The notes beneath the pieces are model-generated. The model saw only the letters and a program-made list of their open reading frames with translations, ran no database searches and was not told where the DNA came from. Both the position numbers and the translations under genes were made by a program. Shown here piece by piece: positions 51,984 to 64,000 of a DNA stretch of 64,000 nucleotides. Each line of letters begins with the position of its first letter. The stretch's first letter is position 1. Source of the stretch: Mesorhizobium sp. Root554 (GTDB lineage: Bacteria > Pseudomonadota > Alphaproteobacteria > Rhizobiales > Rhizobiaceae); contig NZ_LMGA01000001.1 of NCBI RefSeq assembly GCF_001427025.1, positions 543,010 to 607,009 of the forward strand, given 5' to 3'.

Positions 51984-52208
51984 AGCATCGAGCTGCCTTG
52001 CCGGTGCGGCGTTGACTTCCCTGATGTTTCCGCCTATTGAGCCGCCAACGCTGGTCCGAAAAGGGCCGGTGTTTCATTTGACGTGTCCCGTGGATCGTCC
52101 GCAGCGTGCGGAAAATCCTGTCAGGCTTCGAAAACGGAGGCCAGAGGAGGGCGCGTTTCCTTTGCCCCGGCCGCGAGGCCGTAGGCGTTTTGTTCGAAAG
52201 GGAATGCG

Positions 52209-52826
52209 ATGAGCAAACGCGAATCCGCAAAATACAAGCTCGACCGCCGTCTTGGCGAAAACATCTGGGGCCGTCCTAAGTCCCCGGTCAACAAGCGTGA
52301 ATACGGTCCCGGCCAGCACGGCCAGCGCCGCAAGGGCAAGCTGTCCGACTTCGGTCTGCAGCTGCGCGCCAAGCAGAAGCTGAAGGGCCACTACGGCGAC
52401 GTTTCGGAAAAGCAGTTCCGCAAGACCTACGAAGAGGCGAACCGCCGCAAGGGCGATACCTCCGAGAACCTGATCGGCCTGCTCGAGTCGCGCCTGGACG
52501 CTGTCGTCTACCGCGCCAAGTTCGTGCCGACCATTTTCGCGGCGCGCCAGTTCGTCAACCACGGCCACGTGAACGTCAACGGCCGGCGCACCAACATCAG
52601 CTCCTATCGCTGCAAGCCGGGCGACGTGATCGAAGTCCGCGAGAAGTCGAAGCAGCTCGTCATCGTGCTCGAGGCCGTCGGCCTGGCAGAACGTGACGTG
52701 CCGGACTACATCGAAGCCGATCACAACAAGATGACCGCCACCTTCGCCCGCATCCCGGGCCTGTCGGACGTGCCCTTCGCCGTCCAGATGGAGCCGAACC
52801 TGGTCGTCGAATTCTATTCGCGCTGA
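52209..52826 (+). CDS. rpsD: 30S ribosomal protein S4
   Basis: 205 residues. It is a primary 16S rRNA-binding protein and starts small-subunit assembly. [20 protein letters not shown] near 1-20 is the alphaproteobacterial start. The S4 domain lies near 95-160: [13 protein letters not shown] and [11 protein letters not shown]. It stands alone with its own terminator, unlike the E. coli alpha operon. The 225-base gap upstream shows no gene. Confidence 0.98.
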   Translation: MSKRESAKYKLDRRLGENIWGRPKSPVNKREYGPGQHGQRRKGKLSDFGLQLRAKQKLKGHYGDVSEKQFRKTYEEANRRKGDTSENLIGLLESRLDAVVYRAKFVPTIFAARQFVNHGHVNVNGRRTNISSYRCKPGDVIEVREKSKQLVIVLEAVGLAERDVPDYIEADHNKMTATFARIPGLSDVPFAVQMEPNLVVEFYSR

Positions 52827-52846
52827 TCCTGGCGCACATTCGCTTC

Positions 52847-52875
52847 AAAGGCCGCCCCGCAAGGGCGGCCTTTTT
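52847..52875 (+). terminator. Terminator of rpsD
   Basis: Stem AAAGGCCGCCC / GGGCGGCCTTTTT with a CGCAA loop, 20 bases after the rpsD stop. Confidence 0.9.
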
Positions 52876-52950
52876 CGTTGAAGCGGGTGCGTCTATGGTG
52901 CGTCACTGGAGTCACTGGAAGGCAAGACCGATCCAGCAGGAATCAAGATC

Positions 52951-53823
52951 ATGAACATCCACGCCGACGCCATAGCCGATCCCGGCGAAACCGAAGGCGG
53001 CTGTCATCCGCTGTTCGCGAATGCACCGTCGTCAGTTGAATTCAACAAGCTGCGCAAGCGCCTGCTGCGCCAGACCCGGCAGGCGCTGGAAGATTTCGCC
53101 ATGGTGAAGCCGGGCGAGCGCTGGCTGGTGGCGCTTTCCGGCGGCAAGGATTCCTACGGCCTGCTCGCTCTGCTTCTTGACCTCAAATGGCGCGGCCTGC
53201 TGCCGGTCGACCTGTTGGCCTGCAATCTGGATCAGGGGCAGCCGAATTTTCCCAAGCACATCCTGCCGGACTATCTCTCCGCACATGGCATTGCGCACCG
53301 CATCGAATACCGGGACACCTATTCGGTGGTGACAGACAAGCTGCCGGAGGGCAGCACCTACTGCTCGCTTTGTTCCCGGCTGAGGCGTGGCCATCTCTAC
53401 CGTATCGCGCGCGAGGAAGGCTGCTCGGCGCTGGTGCTCGGCCACCACCGCGAGGACATCCTCGAAACCTTCTTCATGAACCTGTTCCACGGCGGCAGGC
53501 TGGCGGCCATGCCGGCCAAGCTGCTCAACGACGACGGCGATGTCATGGTGCTGCGGCCGCTATCCTATTGCGCCGAAATGGATCTCGAGAAATTCGCCGG
53601 CGCCATGCGCTTTCCCATCATCCCCTGCGATTTATGCGGCAGTCAGGATGGATTGCAGCGCAATGCCACGAAGGCCATGCTCGACGAGATGGAAAAGCGG
53701 ATGCCTGGCCGCAAGGAGACGATGATCCGGGCGCTGGCGAATATCAGACCGTCACATCTGCTCGACCGCAAACTGTTCGATTTCGCCGCGCTCGGCTTGC
53801 CCGTGGACGATCAGACCGGGTGA
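52951..53823 (+). CDS. ttcA: tRNA 2-thiocytidine(32) synthetase TtcA
   Basis: 290 residues. It thiolates cytidine 32 of some tRNAs using an Fe-S cluster and ATP. The PP-loop is [11 protein letters not shown] near 57-67. The two cysteine pairs that hold the cluster are Y-C-S-L-C-S near 136-141 and P-C-D-L-C-G near 226-231. N-L-D-Q-G-Q-P near 91-97 and H-R-E-D-I-L near 167-172 match. Its 3' end overlaps the opposite-strand MFS gene by 13 bases. Confidence 0.95.
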   Translation: MNIHADAIADPGETEGGCHPLFANAPSSVEFNKLRKRLLRQTRQALEDFAMVKPGERWLVALSGGKDSYGLLALLLDLKWRGLLPVDLLACNLDQGQPNFPKHILPDYLSAHGIAHRIEYRDTYSVVTDKLPEGSTYCSLCSRLRRGHLYRIAREEGCSALVLGHHREDILETFFMNLFHGGRLAAMPAKLLNDDGDVMVLRPLSYCAEMDLEKFAGAMRFPIIPCDLCGSQDGLQRNATKAMLDEMEKRMPGRKETMIRALANIRPSHLLDRKLFDFAALGLPVDDQTG

Positions 53824-55055
53824 TTATGCGGCGTGAACATCCGCCCCTTTTCAGCGATGGCGACCATTGCCAGCCCGCCGATCGCCATCACCAGGAAACC
53901 CAGCGCCAGCGGCGTTACCGTGCCGTTGTAGGACTGCCCGACAATCGTTCCGAAAAGACCGCCGCCGAAGGTCTGCATCGAACCGAGGAAGGATGAAGCG
54001 GTGCCTGCCAGCCGTCCCAGCGGCTCCATCGCCAGCGCGTTGAAGTTCGTGCCGAGCAGCGCGAACGGAACCATGATCCCGCCGACGATGGTGAGGAATA
54101 TCGGCAGGGGGATAGGTCCCCAGAGCGAAAGCAGCACCCAGATCAGGCTGATGACGAGCATGACGCACAATGCGCCTTGCGAAAGGAGGCGCATGCCGTA
54201 GCGGCCGACCAGCTGTGAGTTGGCCAGGTTGGTGAGCGAGAGCATGCCGGCCATCACTGCGAACACCACCGGAAACAGCTGGCCGAGGCCATAGAGCCCG
54301 ACATAGATCTGCTGAACGCTGGTGATGAAGCCGAACATGGCGCCGAAGGCCAGCGTGCTGGCAATCGTGTAGCAAAACGTCACCCGGTTGGTGATGACGA
54401 TGCGGAAGCCGCCGAGGACAGATTTGGCGGTCAATGGGCGCTTATATTCGGCATGGAGAGTTTCAGGCAAACGAAACATAACCCACAGAGCGCTGGCTAG
54501 CGCTCCCGCCGCCATCACCAGGAAGATGAAGTGCCAGGAGGCGAACAGCATGATGACCTGGCCGATGCTGGGCGCAATGACGGGAACGGCCATGAAGACC
54601 ATGAAGATCAGCGACATGACTTCGGCCATGCGACGTCCGGCAAACACGTCGCGCACGATCGAAACCGAGATGACGCGGGTGCCGGCAGCTCCCACGCCCT
54701 GAATGACCCGGCAGATCAGCAGCGTCTCGAATGTCGGCGCGACGGTGGCGGCGGCTGCCGCCAGAATGTAGATGGCGAGGCCGATCAGCAGCGGTCCGCG
54801 CCTTCCGAACCTGTCGGACAGCGGACCGAAGACGATCTGGGCAATGCTGAAGCCGAAGATATAGGCTGGGATGACGTATTGACGGTGATTCTCGTTCTCG
54901 ACGCCGAGACTTTCGCCAATGTGCTGCAACGCCGGCAGCAGGATGTCGATGGCAAGTGCGTTGAGCGCCATCAGCGCCGCGCACAGCGTGATGAACTCCC
55001 AGCGCGGAATGGACAGCGCGCCCTGCGGCTCGGTCACTTGGCTGGGAGTATCCAT
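53811..55055 (-). CDS. Bcr/CflA-type MFS multidrug exporter
   Basis: 414 residues with 12 helices. The Bcr/CflA marks are A-I-D-I-L-L-P-A-L near 35-43 (motif D1) and [10 protein letters not shown] near 77-86 (motif A). [10 protein letters not shown] near 115-124 (motif B) follows, then the Asp/Arg of S-I-V-R-D near 132-136. It pumps drugs or sulfonamide-like compounds out with proton antiport; the real substrate is unknown. It converges on ttcA with a short overlap. Confidence 0.92.
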   Translation of the reverse strand: MDTPSQVTEPQGALSIPRWEFITLCAALMALNALAIDILLPALQHIGESLGVENENHRQYVIPAYIFGFSIAQIVFGPLSDRFGRRGPLLIGLAIYILAAAAATVAPTFETLLICRVIQGVGAAGTRVISVSIVRDVFAGRRMAEVMSLIFMVFMAVPVIAPSIGQVIMLFASWHFIFLVMAAGALASALWVMFRLPETLHAEYKRPLTAKSVLGGFRIVITNRVTFCYTIASTLAFGAMFGFITSVQQIYVGLYGLGQLFPVVFAVMAGMLSLTNLANSQLVGRYGMRLLSQGALCVMLVISLIWVLLSLWGPIPLPIFLTIVGGIMVPFALLGTNFNALAMEPLGRLAGTASSFLGSMQTFGGGLFGTIVGQSYNGTVTPLALGFLVMAIGGLAMVAIAEKGRMFTPHNHPV

Positions 55056-55165
55056 TGCAAATTCCGTTCAAAAGAAAATGCGCCGGGTTTCGGCGCATTT
55101 GCTCGTCTCGTTGCCGGGGCGGGCCGGGATCGAATGCAGCCGGCAGAAACCCCGGCGGAAATCGG

Positions 55166-55501
55166 TCAGGCCGCGCCTTTGACGCTGACGCCTTTTTCTT
55201 CCAGGAATGTCTGCAGTTCGCCTGCCTGGAACATTTCCCGGATGATGTCGCAGCCGCCGACGAATTCGCCTTTGACGTAAAGCTGCGGGATGGTCGGCCA
55301 GTTCGAAAAGTCCTTGATGCCCTGGCGCAGTTCATTGGAGGTGAGAACGTTGACGCCCTTGTAGTCGACGCCCAGATAATCGAGAATCTGCGTGACCTGG
55401 CCCGAGAACCCGCACTGCGGGAAACCCGGCGTTCCCTTCATGAAAAGAACCACGTCCTGGCTCTTCACTTCGCTGTCGATATAGTCGTTGATTCCGCTCA
55501 T
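55166..55501 (-). CDS. grxD: Monothiol glutaredoxin, Grx4/GrxD type
   Basis: 111 residues. The active site is P-Q-C-G-F-S near 28-33, the CGFS motif of cluster-binding glutaredoxins. T-I-P-Q-L-Y and G-G-C-D-I near 70-85 bind glutathione. It carries a 2Fe-2S cluster with BolA and passes it to clients. It normally lies beside bolA; here a plus-strand gene (55649-56443) separates them. Confidence 0.96.
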   Translation of the reverse strand: MSGINDYIDSEVKSQDVVLFMKGTPGFPQCGFSGQVTQILDYLGVDYKGVNVLTSNELRQGIKDFSNWPTIPQLYVKGEFVGGCDIIREMFQAGELQTFLEEKGVSVKGAA

Positions 55502-55648
55502 GGATCATCCTTCCGCCTGTTGGGAGTCAGGCATTGACACCAGATAAACCCGCACGCGACCCGAAACAAGACATTTGCCGCCCGACTGTACGCATGGGGC
55601 ATTGAAAGGCGTGGATTTGAACCAAGATTCGAGGACGAATTCATCTCA

Positions 55649-56443
55649 ATGCTGAAAAAGCGATATCTGGCCGCGATAGGCCTTGGCCTTGTGGCGGTGG
55701 CGGCAGCCGCGTTTCTGGGGAAGCGCCCGCCGGCGAAACCATCGCTGGTGGCCGGGGAACTGCCGGCGCTTTGCCGGGACAAGAGCTTCGAAGGCGTCGC
55801 CTATGTCGTGTGCGAAATAGACCCTCGCACGCACCGGATTACCGTTGCCAGAACCGATGCAGATGGAAAACCCTACGGATCGCTGGAAGCGTTCGGAAAG
55901 GCGATGGCGGCGACTGGAAAGCCCGTTCTGCTCGCCATGAACGCCGGCATGTATCATGAAGGCCTGGGTCCTGTCGGCCTGTTCGTCGACAACGCCCAGG
56001 AGGAGGCGCCGCTTAACACGGCCGACGCGAAGGGGAATTTCTTCCTGAAACCCAACGGTGTCTTTTTCGTCGGCAAGGATGGCCGCGCAGGCGTTCTGGA
56101 AACCAGCGCCTACGCCACCGCGAAGCTCGATGTCGCATTTGCAACCCAGTCCGGCCCGATGCTTGTCATCGACGGGCAACTGCATCCAAGGTTCGAAGCC
56201 GACGGCCTGTCGCGCTACACCCGCAACGGCGTCGGCGTGCGCGGTGACGGCATGGTCGTGCTGGCGATCTCGCGCGGGCCGGTCAGTCTCGGTAGCTTCG
56301 GGCGGTTGTTCAAGGATACGCTGGCCTGTCCCAACGCCCTGTTCCTCGATGGCGATATTTCCGCGCTCTCGGATGGCCGCCGCATGATCGTCGGCGGCAA
56401 GCGCCCGGTCGGGCCGATCCTGGCCATCAGCGAGAAAGAGTAG
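55649..56443 (+). CDS. Phosphodiester glycosidase-family protein (DUF2233)
   Basis: 264 residues. The N-terminus has a signal anchor (A-A-I-G-L-G-L-V-A-V-A-A-A-A-F-L near 8-23), so the protein faces the periplasm. Key blocks are L-L-A-M-N-A-G-M-Y near 92-100, L-K-P-N-G-V-F-F near 130-137, T-Q-S-G-P-M-L-V-I-D-G near 164-174 and L-F-L-D-G-D-I-S near 230-237. They match the NAGPA (phosphodiester glycosidase) domain, which acts on phosphosugar diesters. The bacterial substrate is not known. It lies on the opposite strand to grxD and bolA. Confidence 0.87.
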   Translation: MLKKRYLAAIGLGLVAVAAAAFLGKRPPAKPSLVAGELPALCRDKSFEGVAYVVCEIDPRTHRITVARTDADGKPYGSLEAFGKAMAATGKPVLLAMNAGMYHEGLGPVGLFVDNAQEEAPLNTADAKGNFFLKPNGVFFVGKDGRAGVLETSAYATAKLDVAFATQSGPMLVIDGQLHPRFEADGLSRYTRNGVGVRGDGMVVLAISRGPVSLGSFGRLFKDTLACPNALFLDGDISALSDGRRMIVGGKRPVGPILAISEKE

Positions 56444-56461
56444 CCCCTAGGCTTGTTCCAA

Positions 56462-56695
56462 TCAGTCCGGCGCGCTGGTCTGCAGGGCCAGCGCGTGCAG
56501 CACGCCGCCCATATTGCCCTTGAGCGCGTTGTAGACCATCTGGTGCTGCTGCACCCTGCTCTTGCCGCGAAAGCTTTCGGCCACGACCTCAGCCGCGTAG
56601 TGGTCGCCATCTCCGGCAAGGTCGCGGATCGTCACGGTGGCATCCGGAATGCCCTCCTTGATCAACCGTTCGATGTCATGCGCGTCCATTGCCAT
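56462..56695 (-). CDS. bolA: BolA-family protein
   Basis: 77 residues, one BolA domain: I-E-R-L-I-K-E-G-I-P-D-A near 8-19, H-Y-A-A-E-V-V near 32-38 and F-R-G-K-S-R-V-Q-Q-H-Q-M-V-Y near 42-55 with the conserved His. It binds the Grx4 cluster and helps iron sensing and cluster traffic. The ATG at 56695 follows AGGA; ATG 56689 is an alternative. It follows purL by 13 bases on the same strand. Confidence 0.95.
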   Translation of the reverse strand: MAMDAHDIERLIKEGIPDATVTIRDLAGDGDHYAAEVVAESFRGKSRVQQHQMVYNALKGNMGGVLHALALQTSAPD

Positions 56696-56708
56696 TGGAA
56701 AGTCCTGC

Positions 56709-58934
<2,226 letters not shown>

Positions 58935-58968
58935 CAAATCTTCCGGTCGGTCCGGCCTTGTTGAAAGA

Positions 58969-59601
58969 TCAGGGCTTCCTAAACCTTGAAACGGCGTGGT
59001 CCGCAAGCACGGCCACCACGCTCAGCACAAGAAAAAGCCCGGCGACGCCTGCCGCCGACAGTGCAACGCCCCCCACGCCATTTTTCGCGACATCGAGGAA
59101 AGGATAGGGCACTTCACCGGCGAGCGGCGCTCGGGCCAGCGCGTAGACGAGGTAGGCGACGGGGTAGATCATCCAGATCGGAATATCGCTCCAGCGCGTC
59201 GAGCCGTCTGCGCCGGCGCCCAGCCACCACAGAACGAACAGGATGGGCGCGACGTAGTGCAGGAGCAAGTCGGCCACGAGAAAGAGGCCCTGGGGTTGCC
59301 ATAGCTGCGCCAGCACGGTGGCATAGACGATCGAGACAAGTGTGATCGACACGGCGACGCAGGCGCGCATCCGCCGGCCGGCAAAGGCCGGAAACCATGC
59401 GTAGCCGCCCGGCGAGAGCAATGAGGCATGGACGAAAACGGCGGCAATGTTGGTCAGGATGGTGAAGAAGGAAAAGTAGAAGACAAGCGAACCGGCCACG
59501 CCGCGCCCGGCCGCCAGCGCTGCCGGAATGGTCAGGCAGAATTGCAGGATGAGCCCGACCAGTCCAACGGCAAGGCCCGCAATCTGCAGCGCCCGCCCCA
59601 T
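58969..59601 (-). CDS. Pr6Pr-family membrane protein
   Basis: 210 residues with six hydrophobic helices, the FAR-17a/AIG1-like Pr6Pr family. Blocks are F-F-T-I-L-T-N near 45-51, L-L-H-Y-V-A-P near 111-117, and W-M-I-Y-P-V-A-Y-L near 143-151 with V-P-Y-P-F-L-D near 164-170, the C-terminal family pattern. No function is known. It sits within the purine stretch, 34 bases before purL. Confidence 0.85.
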   Translation of the reverse strand: MGRALQIAGLAVGLVGLILQFCLTIPAALAAGRGVAGSLVFYFSFFTILTNIAAVFVHASLLSPGGYAWFPAFAGRRMRACVAVSITLVSIVYATVLAQLWQPQGLFLVADLLLHYVAPILFVLWWLGAGADGSTRWSDIPIWMIYPVAYLVYALARAPLAGEVPYPFLDVAKNGVGGVALSAAGVAGLFLVLSVVAVLADHAVSRFRKP

Positions 59602-59604
59602 TGG

Positions 59605-60027
59605 CTATGCCTTCGCGCCGCAGTCGCTGTCGCCGGTCTGCCAGCGCGCGACGTCGGCGCTGATTCGCGGCCCAATGGATTCGGTGGTCAGCGGCCCGAA
59701 TACTTCGACGCTGCTGGAGCTGCCGCGCGCCTGCACCACGAGCAGCGGTTTGCCGCCGTAATGCTTGGCCGGAACCAGAAGGAACCGCGGCGTGCCGCCG
59801 AAATTGTTCAGCTCGTTCGCCATCTGGTACTGCCGGAAGGCAGGGTCCTTGCTGGCGATCCAGCATTTGTGGGCAGCGATCGCCACCTGTTCCATCGCTC
59901 GCAGCGAGGCGCTCTTGCCGCTGGGAACGGACGGTGTGCTCTTGGCCCCGGACTGGCAGCCGGCCAGGGAAAGCCCGGCGACGGTCAGAAGAGCGATGGC
60001 CGGTGCAACGAACGAGATGCGTGTCAT
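59605..60027 (-). CDS. Predicted lipoprotein of unknown function
   Basis: 140 residues. The signal peptide ends in L-S-L-A-G-C near 19-24, a lipobox, so the mature protein is anchored to a membrane by Cys24. A short Ser/Thr/Pro linker follows. The compact domain has C-W-I-A-S near 55-59 and a second Cys near the end (D-S-D-C-G), which may form a disulfide. I recognise no family. The ATG overlaps the GST stop (ATGA). Confidence 0.75.
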   Translation of the reverse strand: MTRISFVAPAIALLTVAGLSLAGCQSGAKSTPSVPSGKSASLRAMEQVAIAAHKCWIASKDPAFRQYQMANELNNFGGTPRFLLVPAKHYGGKPLLVVQARGSSSSVEVFGPLTTESIGPRISADVARWQTGDSDCGAKA

Positions 60028-60686
60028 GCGTCCGCCTTGAATTCCTTCATGAACACCGTCAGCCCGTCATCCATCTCGTTCCAGACGAGCGACAGCGCCG
60101 GCTGCTGCCGCGCAATCTGCTCGTAGGCCTCGAATTTCGGATAGGGGTCGAGCAGATCGGTCTCGCCCGACATGACGCGGTAATTGTTGAAGATGAAGCG
60201 GATCGGCGTCAACCAGGCATCGGCGAAGGTCAATTGCTCGCCCAGCGCATAGGGGCCTCGCGCCAGCCGCGCCTCGACCGCCGCGAGACCGTTTTGCTGG
60301 CGTTTGGAATAATAGGTGATCGCCGCCTCGTCGCGTGCTGCGGCGCTGATCAGCTCGAACAGGCGTATGGTCGGCGTCAGCACGTCGAGGTCGGCAATGC
60401 GGCAGAACATGCGCACCAGCGCCCGTTCGCGCGGGTCCTGCGGCAGAAGCACCGGCTCCGGGAATCGCTCTTCGAGATATTCGGCGATCACCACCGATTC
60501 CACGATCGTCTCGCCCGAGCCGGTGATCAGCACCGGAATGCGGTTGAGCGGCGAGATGGCGCGGAATTCCTCCGGAATCGGTATGCCCGGCGGCGGCGCA
60601 ATGATCTTCAGCGGCACGTCTTTCAAATAGGCGATGCCGCGGATGATGGAGGAGTATGTGGAGAGGGGGCGCGAATAGAGCTTCAT
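60024..60686 (-). CDS. Glutathione S-transferase-family protein
   Basis: 220 residues from the ATG at 60686 (MKLYSRPLSTYSS). The N-terminal thioredoxin-like domain has N-R-I-P-V-L near 47-52 (cis-Pro) and E-S-V-V-I-A-E-Y-L near 62-70 where glutathione binds. The all-helical C-domain has G-E-Q-L-T-F-A-D-A-W near 153-162, the GST N-capping box. The substrate is unknown. It follows purQ by 31 bases on the same strand; a 29-codon upstream extension would run into purQ and is rejected. Confidence 0.88.
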   Translation of the reverse strand: MKLYSRPLSTYSSIIRGIAYLKDVPLKIIAPPPGIPIPEEFRAISPLNRIPVLITGSGETIVESVVIAEYLEERFPEPVLLPQDPRERALVRMFCRIADLDVLTPTIRLFELISAAARDEAAITYYSKRQQNGLAAVEARLARGPYALGEQLTFADAWLTPIRFIFNNYRVMSGETDLLDPYPKFEAYEQIARQQPALSLVWNEMDDGLTVFMKEFKADA

Positions 60687-60717
60687 CGCCGAGTCTTCGC
60701 GGTTGCCGGCGAAAAGG

Positions 60718-61386
60718 TCAAGCGGCGATCCTGAGCGCGCCCTCGAACAGCGCGCGGCCGTCAATGCCGCCATGCGCGGCCTCGATCAGGTTTTCCGGAT
60801 GCGGCATCAGGCCAAGCACGTTGCCCTTGGCCGAAACGATGCCGGCAATGTCGTTGATCGAGCCGTTCGGATTGGTGCCTTCGGCGTAGCGGAACACCAC
60901 TTGGCCTTCGCCTTCCATGCGTTTCAACGTCTCGTCGTCGGCGAAATAGTTGCCGTCGTGATGCGCAACCGGGCAGCGGATAACCTGGTTCGGCTGGTAA
61001 CCGCGGGTAAAGGCGGTGTTGGCGTTCGCCACCGAGAGCTTCACCTCGCGGCAGACGAATTTGAGCGAGGCGTTGCGCATCAGCGCACCGGGCAAAAGGC
61101 CCGCTTCGACCAGGATCTGGAAGCCGTTGCAGACGCCGACGACCATGACGCCCTGCGCTGCCTTTTCAGCAACGGCGCGCATCACCGGCGAGCGGGCGGC
61201 GATGGCGCCGCAGCGCAGGTAATCGCCGAAGGAAAAGCCGCCGGGAATGGCGATCAGGTCGACATCCGGGATTTCCGTGTCTGTCTGCCAGACGGTGGCA
61301 GGCGCTTGGCCCGAAATCTTGGTCAGCGCCGCGATCATGTCGCGGTCGCGGTTGAGGCCGGGGAGGAGAACGACTGCGGATTTCAC
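60718..61386 (-). CDS. purQ: Phosphoribosylformylglycinamidine synthase, glutaminase subunit
   Basis: 222 residues. It supplies ammonia to PurL. The class I amidotransferase nucleophile is G-V-C-N-G-F-Q near 84-90. The His-Glu pair is in G-L-M-P-H-P-E-N near 195-202. It begins with a GTG at 61386, directly against the purS stop at 61387, and the start reads K-S-A-V-V-L-L-P-G. Confidence 0.96.
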   Translation of the reverse strand: MKSAVVLLPGLNRDRDMIAALTKISGQAPATVWQTDTEIPDVDLIAIPGGFSFGDYLRCGAIAARSPVMRAVAEKAAQGVMVVGVCNGFQILVEAGLLPGALMRNASLKFVCREVKLSVANANTAFTRGYQPNQVIRCPVAHHDGNYFADDETLKRMEGEGQVVFRYAEGTNPNGSINDIAGIVSAKGNVLGLMPHPENLIEAAHGGIDGRALFEGALRIAA

Positions 61387-61629
61387 TTAACCCACCTCCA
61401 CCGCGTAATTCTCGATCACGGTATTCGCCAGGAGCTTGTCGCACATGGCCTTGAGGTCGGTTTCGGCTTGCGCCTTGTCGGCGCTGTCGATTTCGATGTC
61501 GAACACCTTGCCCTGGCGTACGGCGCCGACGCCGCCGAAACCCAGGCCGGACAGCGCATGTTCGATCGCCTTGCCCTGCGGGTCGAGCACGCCGTTCTTG
61601 AGGGTTACGGTGACGCGGGCTTTTATCAC
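61387..61629 (-). CDS. purS: Phosphoribosylformylglycinamidine synthase, PurS subunit
   Basis: 80 residues from a GTG at 61629 with AAGGA 8 bases before. The protein reads I-K-A-R-V-T-V-T-L-K-N-G-V-L-D-P-Q-G-K-A near 2-21 and ends in V-I-E-N-Y-A-V-E-V. It bridges PurL and PurQ. The frame is open further upstream, but the family length and ribosome site fix this start. Confidence 0.94.
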   Translation of the reverse strand: MIKARVTVTLKNGVLDPQGKAIEHALSGLGFGGVGAVRQGKVFDIEIDSADKAQAETDLKAMCDKLLANTVIENYAVEVG

Positions 61630-61681
61630 GATGCGATCCTTGGAGTGTGGAGGGCTGGCGCTGTGGACGCCGGCACATGGG

Positions 61682-62479
61682 TCAATGCGGCTTTGTGCCC
61701 TTCGGCGGCTCGCTGGTGGCAACCAGCACCGGCCCGGTCGGGCGAGGCGGCTCGTTCTCGTTCATGATGCCGAGGCGCCGCGCCACTTCCTGATAGGCCT
61801 CGACCAGCCCGCCCATGTCACGGCGGAAGCGGTCCTTGTCGAGCTTGTCCTGGGTAGCGACATCCCACAGCCTGCATGAATCCGGCGAAATCTCGTCGGC
61901 GACGACGATGCGCATCATGTCGCCCTCGAACAGTCGGCCGCATTCGATCTTGAAATCGACGAGCTGGATGCCGACGCCCATGAACAGGCCGGAGAGGAAG
62001 TCGTTGACGCGGATGGCCAGCGCCATGACGTCGTCGATTTCCTGGGGACTGGCCCAGCCAAAGGCGGTGATGTGCTCTTCCGAGACCATCGGATCGTCCA
62101 GCGCATCGGCTTTGTAGTAGAATTCGATGATGGAGCGCGGCAGCACCGTGCCTTCCTCGATGCCGAGGCGCTTGGCCAGCGAACCGGCCGCGACATTGCG
62201 CACGACCACTTCCAGCGGGATGATCTCGACTTCCTTGATCAGCTGCTCGCGCATGTTGAGCCGCTTGATGAAGTGCGTCGGAATGCCCATGCGGTTGAGA
62301 TGGTTGAAGATGTGCTCGGAAATGCGGTTGTTGAGCACGCCCTTGCCGTCCACCACTTCGTGCTTTTTCTTGTTGAACGCGGTGGCATCGTCCTTGAAGA
62401 ACTGGATCAGCGTTCCCGGCTCTGGTCCTTCATAGAGGATTTTGGCCTTGCCTTCGTAGATGCGGCGGCGTGACTTCAT
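61682..62479 (-). CDS. purC: Phosphoribosylaminoimidazole-succinocarboxamide synthase
   Basis: 265 residues. It joins aspartate to carboxyaminoimidazole ribonucleotide. The start [15 protein letters not shown] near 4-18 is diagnostic. [12 protein letters not shown] near 90-101 follows, then [10 protein letters not shown] near 178-187 and D-E-I-S-P-D-S-C-R near 199-207. It is the first gene of the purC-purS-purQ run. The 274-base gap to the divergent zeta gene shows no riboswitch I can recognise. Confidence 0.97.
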   Translation of the reverse strand: MKSRRRIYEGKAKILYEGPEPGTLIQFFKDDATAFNKKKHEVVDGKGVLNNRISEHIFNHLNRMGIPTHFIKRLNMREQLIKEVEIIPLEVVVRNVAAGSLAKRLGIEEGTVLPRSIIEFYYKADALDDPMVSEEHITAFGWASPQEIDDVMALAIRVNDFLSGLFMGVGIQLVDFKIECGRLFEGDMMRIVVADEISPDSCRLWDVATQDKLDKDRFRRDMGGLVEAYQEVARRLGIMNENEPPRPTGPVLVATSEPPKGTKPH

Positions 62480-62753
62480 CGGATTTGTTCTCTGGTTGGA
62501 AGGGCAGGTGGCGGCACCCGGTCCCTTTCTCTCGCCTGAGCGGCGGCTGTGGGTCTCACGCGGTCTCTAGCGCAATCGTGCCGTTTGCTCAATTGGCAAA
62601 TCGGTCCAATCACAGTTTCGGCGGCCGGTTGCGGACCGAAATGCCGCAGCACCGCGGGCCATGTGTGATATTGACCGCGATGCGGCCTTTTGATTTGTGC
62701 TTCCCGACCACATATTCACCACCAACGAATCGCCATCCATCCGGAGGAATGCC

Positions 62754-63074
62754 ATGAGCAGCATGAAGGACCGCGAAGAAGGTTTCGAACGCAAATTCGC
62801 CTTCGACGAGGAACTGCGCTTCAAGGCGACGGCGCGCCGCAACAAGGCGCTTGGCCTGTGGGCGGCCGAAAAGCTCGGCAAGTCCGGCGCCGATGCCGAC
62901 GCCTATGCCAGGGAAGTGGTAGTGGCCGACATCGAGGAAGCCGGCGATCACGACGTTTTCCGCAAGGTCCGCAAGGATTTTGATGCGGCTGGCATCGACC
63001 AGTCCGACCATCAGATTCGCCGCACCATGGACGAATTGATGGCGCAGGCCATCGAGCAGATCAAGAACACCTGA
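62754..63074 (+). CDS. F1-ATPase inhibitor, zeta subunit (DUF1476)
   Basis: 106 residues from the ATG at 62754, with a strong CCGGAGGA site. The start M-K-D-R-E-E-G-F-E-R-K-F-A-F near 4-17 is the inhibitory N-terminus; the rest (V-V-V-A-D-I-E-E-A-G-D near 59-69) is a four-helix fold. In Paracoccus this protein blocks ATP hydrolysis by F1. It occurs only in Alphaproteobacteria. It has its own terminator. Confidence 0.93.
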   Translation: MSSMKDREEGFERKFAFDEELRFKATARRNKALGLWAAEKLGKSGADADAYAREVVVADIEEAGDHDVFRKVRKDFDAAGIDQSDHQIRRTMDELMAQAIEQIKNT

Positions 63075-63093
63075 TCCATTTCTCTGGACCAGC

Positions 63094-63122
63094 AAACCGC
63101 CCGGCTTGCCGGGCGGTTTTTC
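63094..63122 (+). terminator. Terminator of the zeta-subunit gene
   Basis: 9-bp stem CCGCCCGGC / GCCGGGCGG with a 2-base loop, followed by TTTTTCTTT, 19 bases after the stop. Confidence 0.85.
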
Positions 63123-63174
63123 TTTGCGTTTCCGGTATTTCCGTCTGAAACTGGAATCAAAACCGGAGGATCGC

Positions 63175-64000
<826 letters not shown>

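Noticed and set aside
62480..62753. Purine riboswitch before purC
   Set aside because: I could not find the three-way junction core or conserved loops of purine or PRPP-type riboswitches.

Overview
The window is chromosomal DNA of an alphaproteobacterium of the order Hyphomicrobiales, most likely Mesorhizobium or a close Phyllobacteriaceae relative (inference from gene content). The main pointers are a DUF1476 F1-ATPase zeta subunit (known from Alphaproteobacteria), an Irr-type iron box before a full suf operon, a rhizobial-type LexA operator before recA, short palindromic elements of the kind found in rhizobia, and high GC with matching codon use. I see no phage, plasmid or CRISPR functions, and no recognisable transposase.

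Layout. 1-3800: start of a secreted protein on the minus strand, lon, hupB, tRNA-Val and tRNA-Asp. 3795-7287: an AT-richer accessory locus just after tRNA-Asp. It holds a 28-residue peptide gene, a strong terminator, a DUF6065-like protein, a nucleotidyltransferase-like protein and an MFS exporter. I read it as a candidate ribosomally made, modified and exported peptide system, and it is the most novel part of the window. 7314-18777: envelope and housekeeping genes (M23 peptidase, Bcp peroxiredoxin, AsmA-like protein, tyrS, anmK, a GT2 / LAB_N / ArnT-like set, a hydrolase). 18870-26366: an iron-sulfur assembly operon (cysteine desulfurase, sufB, a 52-residue membrane ORF, sufC, sufD, sufS, DUF59 protein, sufA) behind a predicted Irr box. 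26369-29705: a broken DUF7660-like gene, a GFA protein, a TfoX-like protein, a 168-bp inverted-repeat element and psuK-psuG. 29898-34738: recA with LexA operator, alaS, aqpZ.

35021-44381: a nine-gene catabolic island: a peptide/opine-type ABC importer, an amidohydrolase/deacetylase, a RidA protein, a SelA-like PLP enzyme and an IclR regulator. The set suggests uptake of an N-acylated or amino-sugar-like compound, deacylation, then ammonia elimination with RidA clearing the enamine; the substrate is unknown. 44389-47004: a translationally coupled phospholipid operon (acyltransferase, CDP-diglyceride synthase, small membrane protein, variant CDP-alcohol phosphatidyltransferase). 47226-55055: icd, TrmJ-like methyltransferase, murI, a DUF3008 protein, a divergent quinone oxidoreductase/HxlR pair, rpsD, ttcA and a Bcr/CflA exporter.

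55166-62479: a minus-strand stretch with purC, purS, purQ, a GST, a lipoprotein, a Pr6Pr protein, purL, bolA and grxD, interrupted by a plus-strand DUF2233 gene between bolA and grxD. 62754-64000: zeta subunit, an HpcH/HpaI aldolase, and nine exact copies of a 7-base repeat that overlaps the end of the aldolase gene and runs off the window edge.
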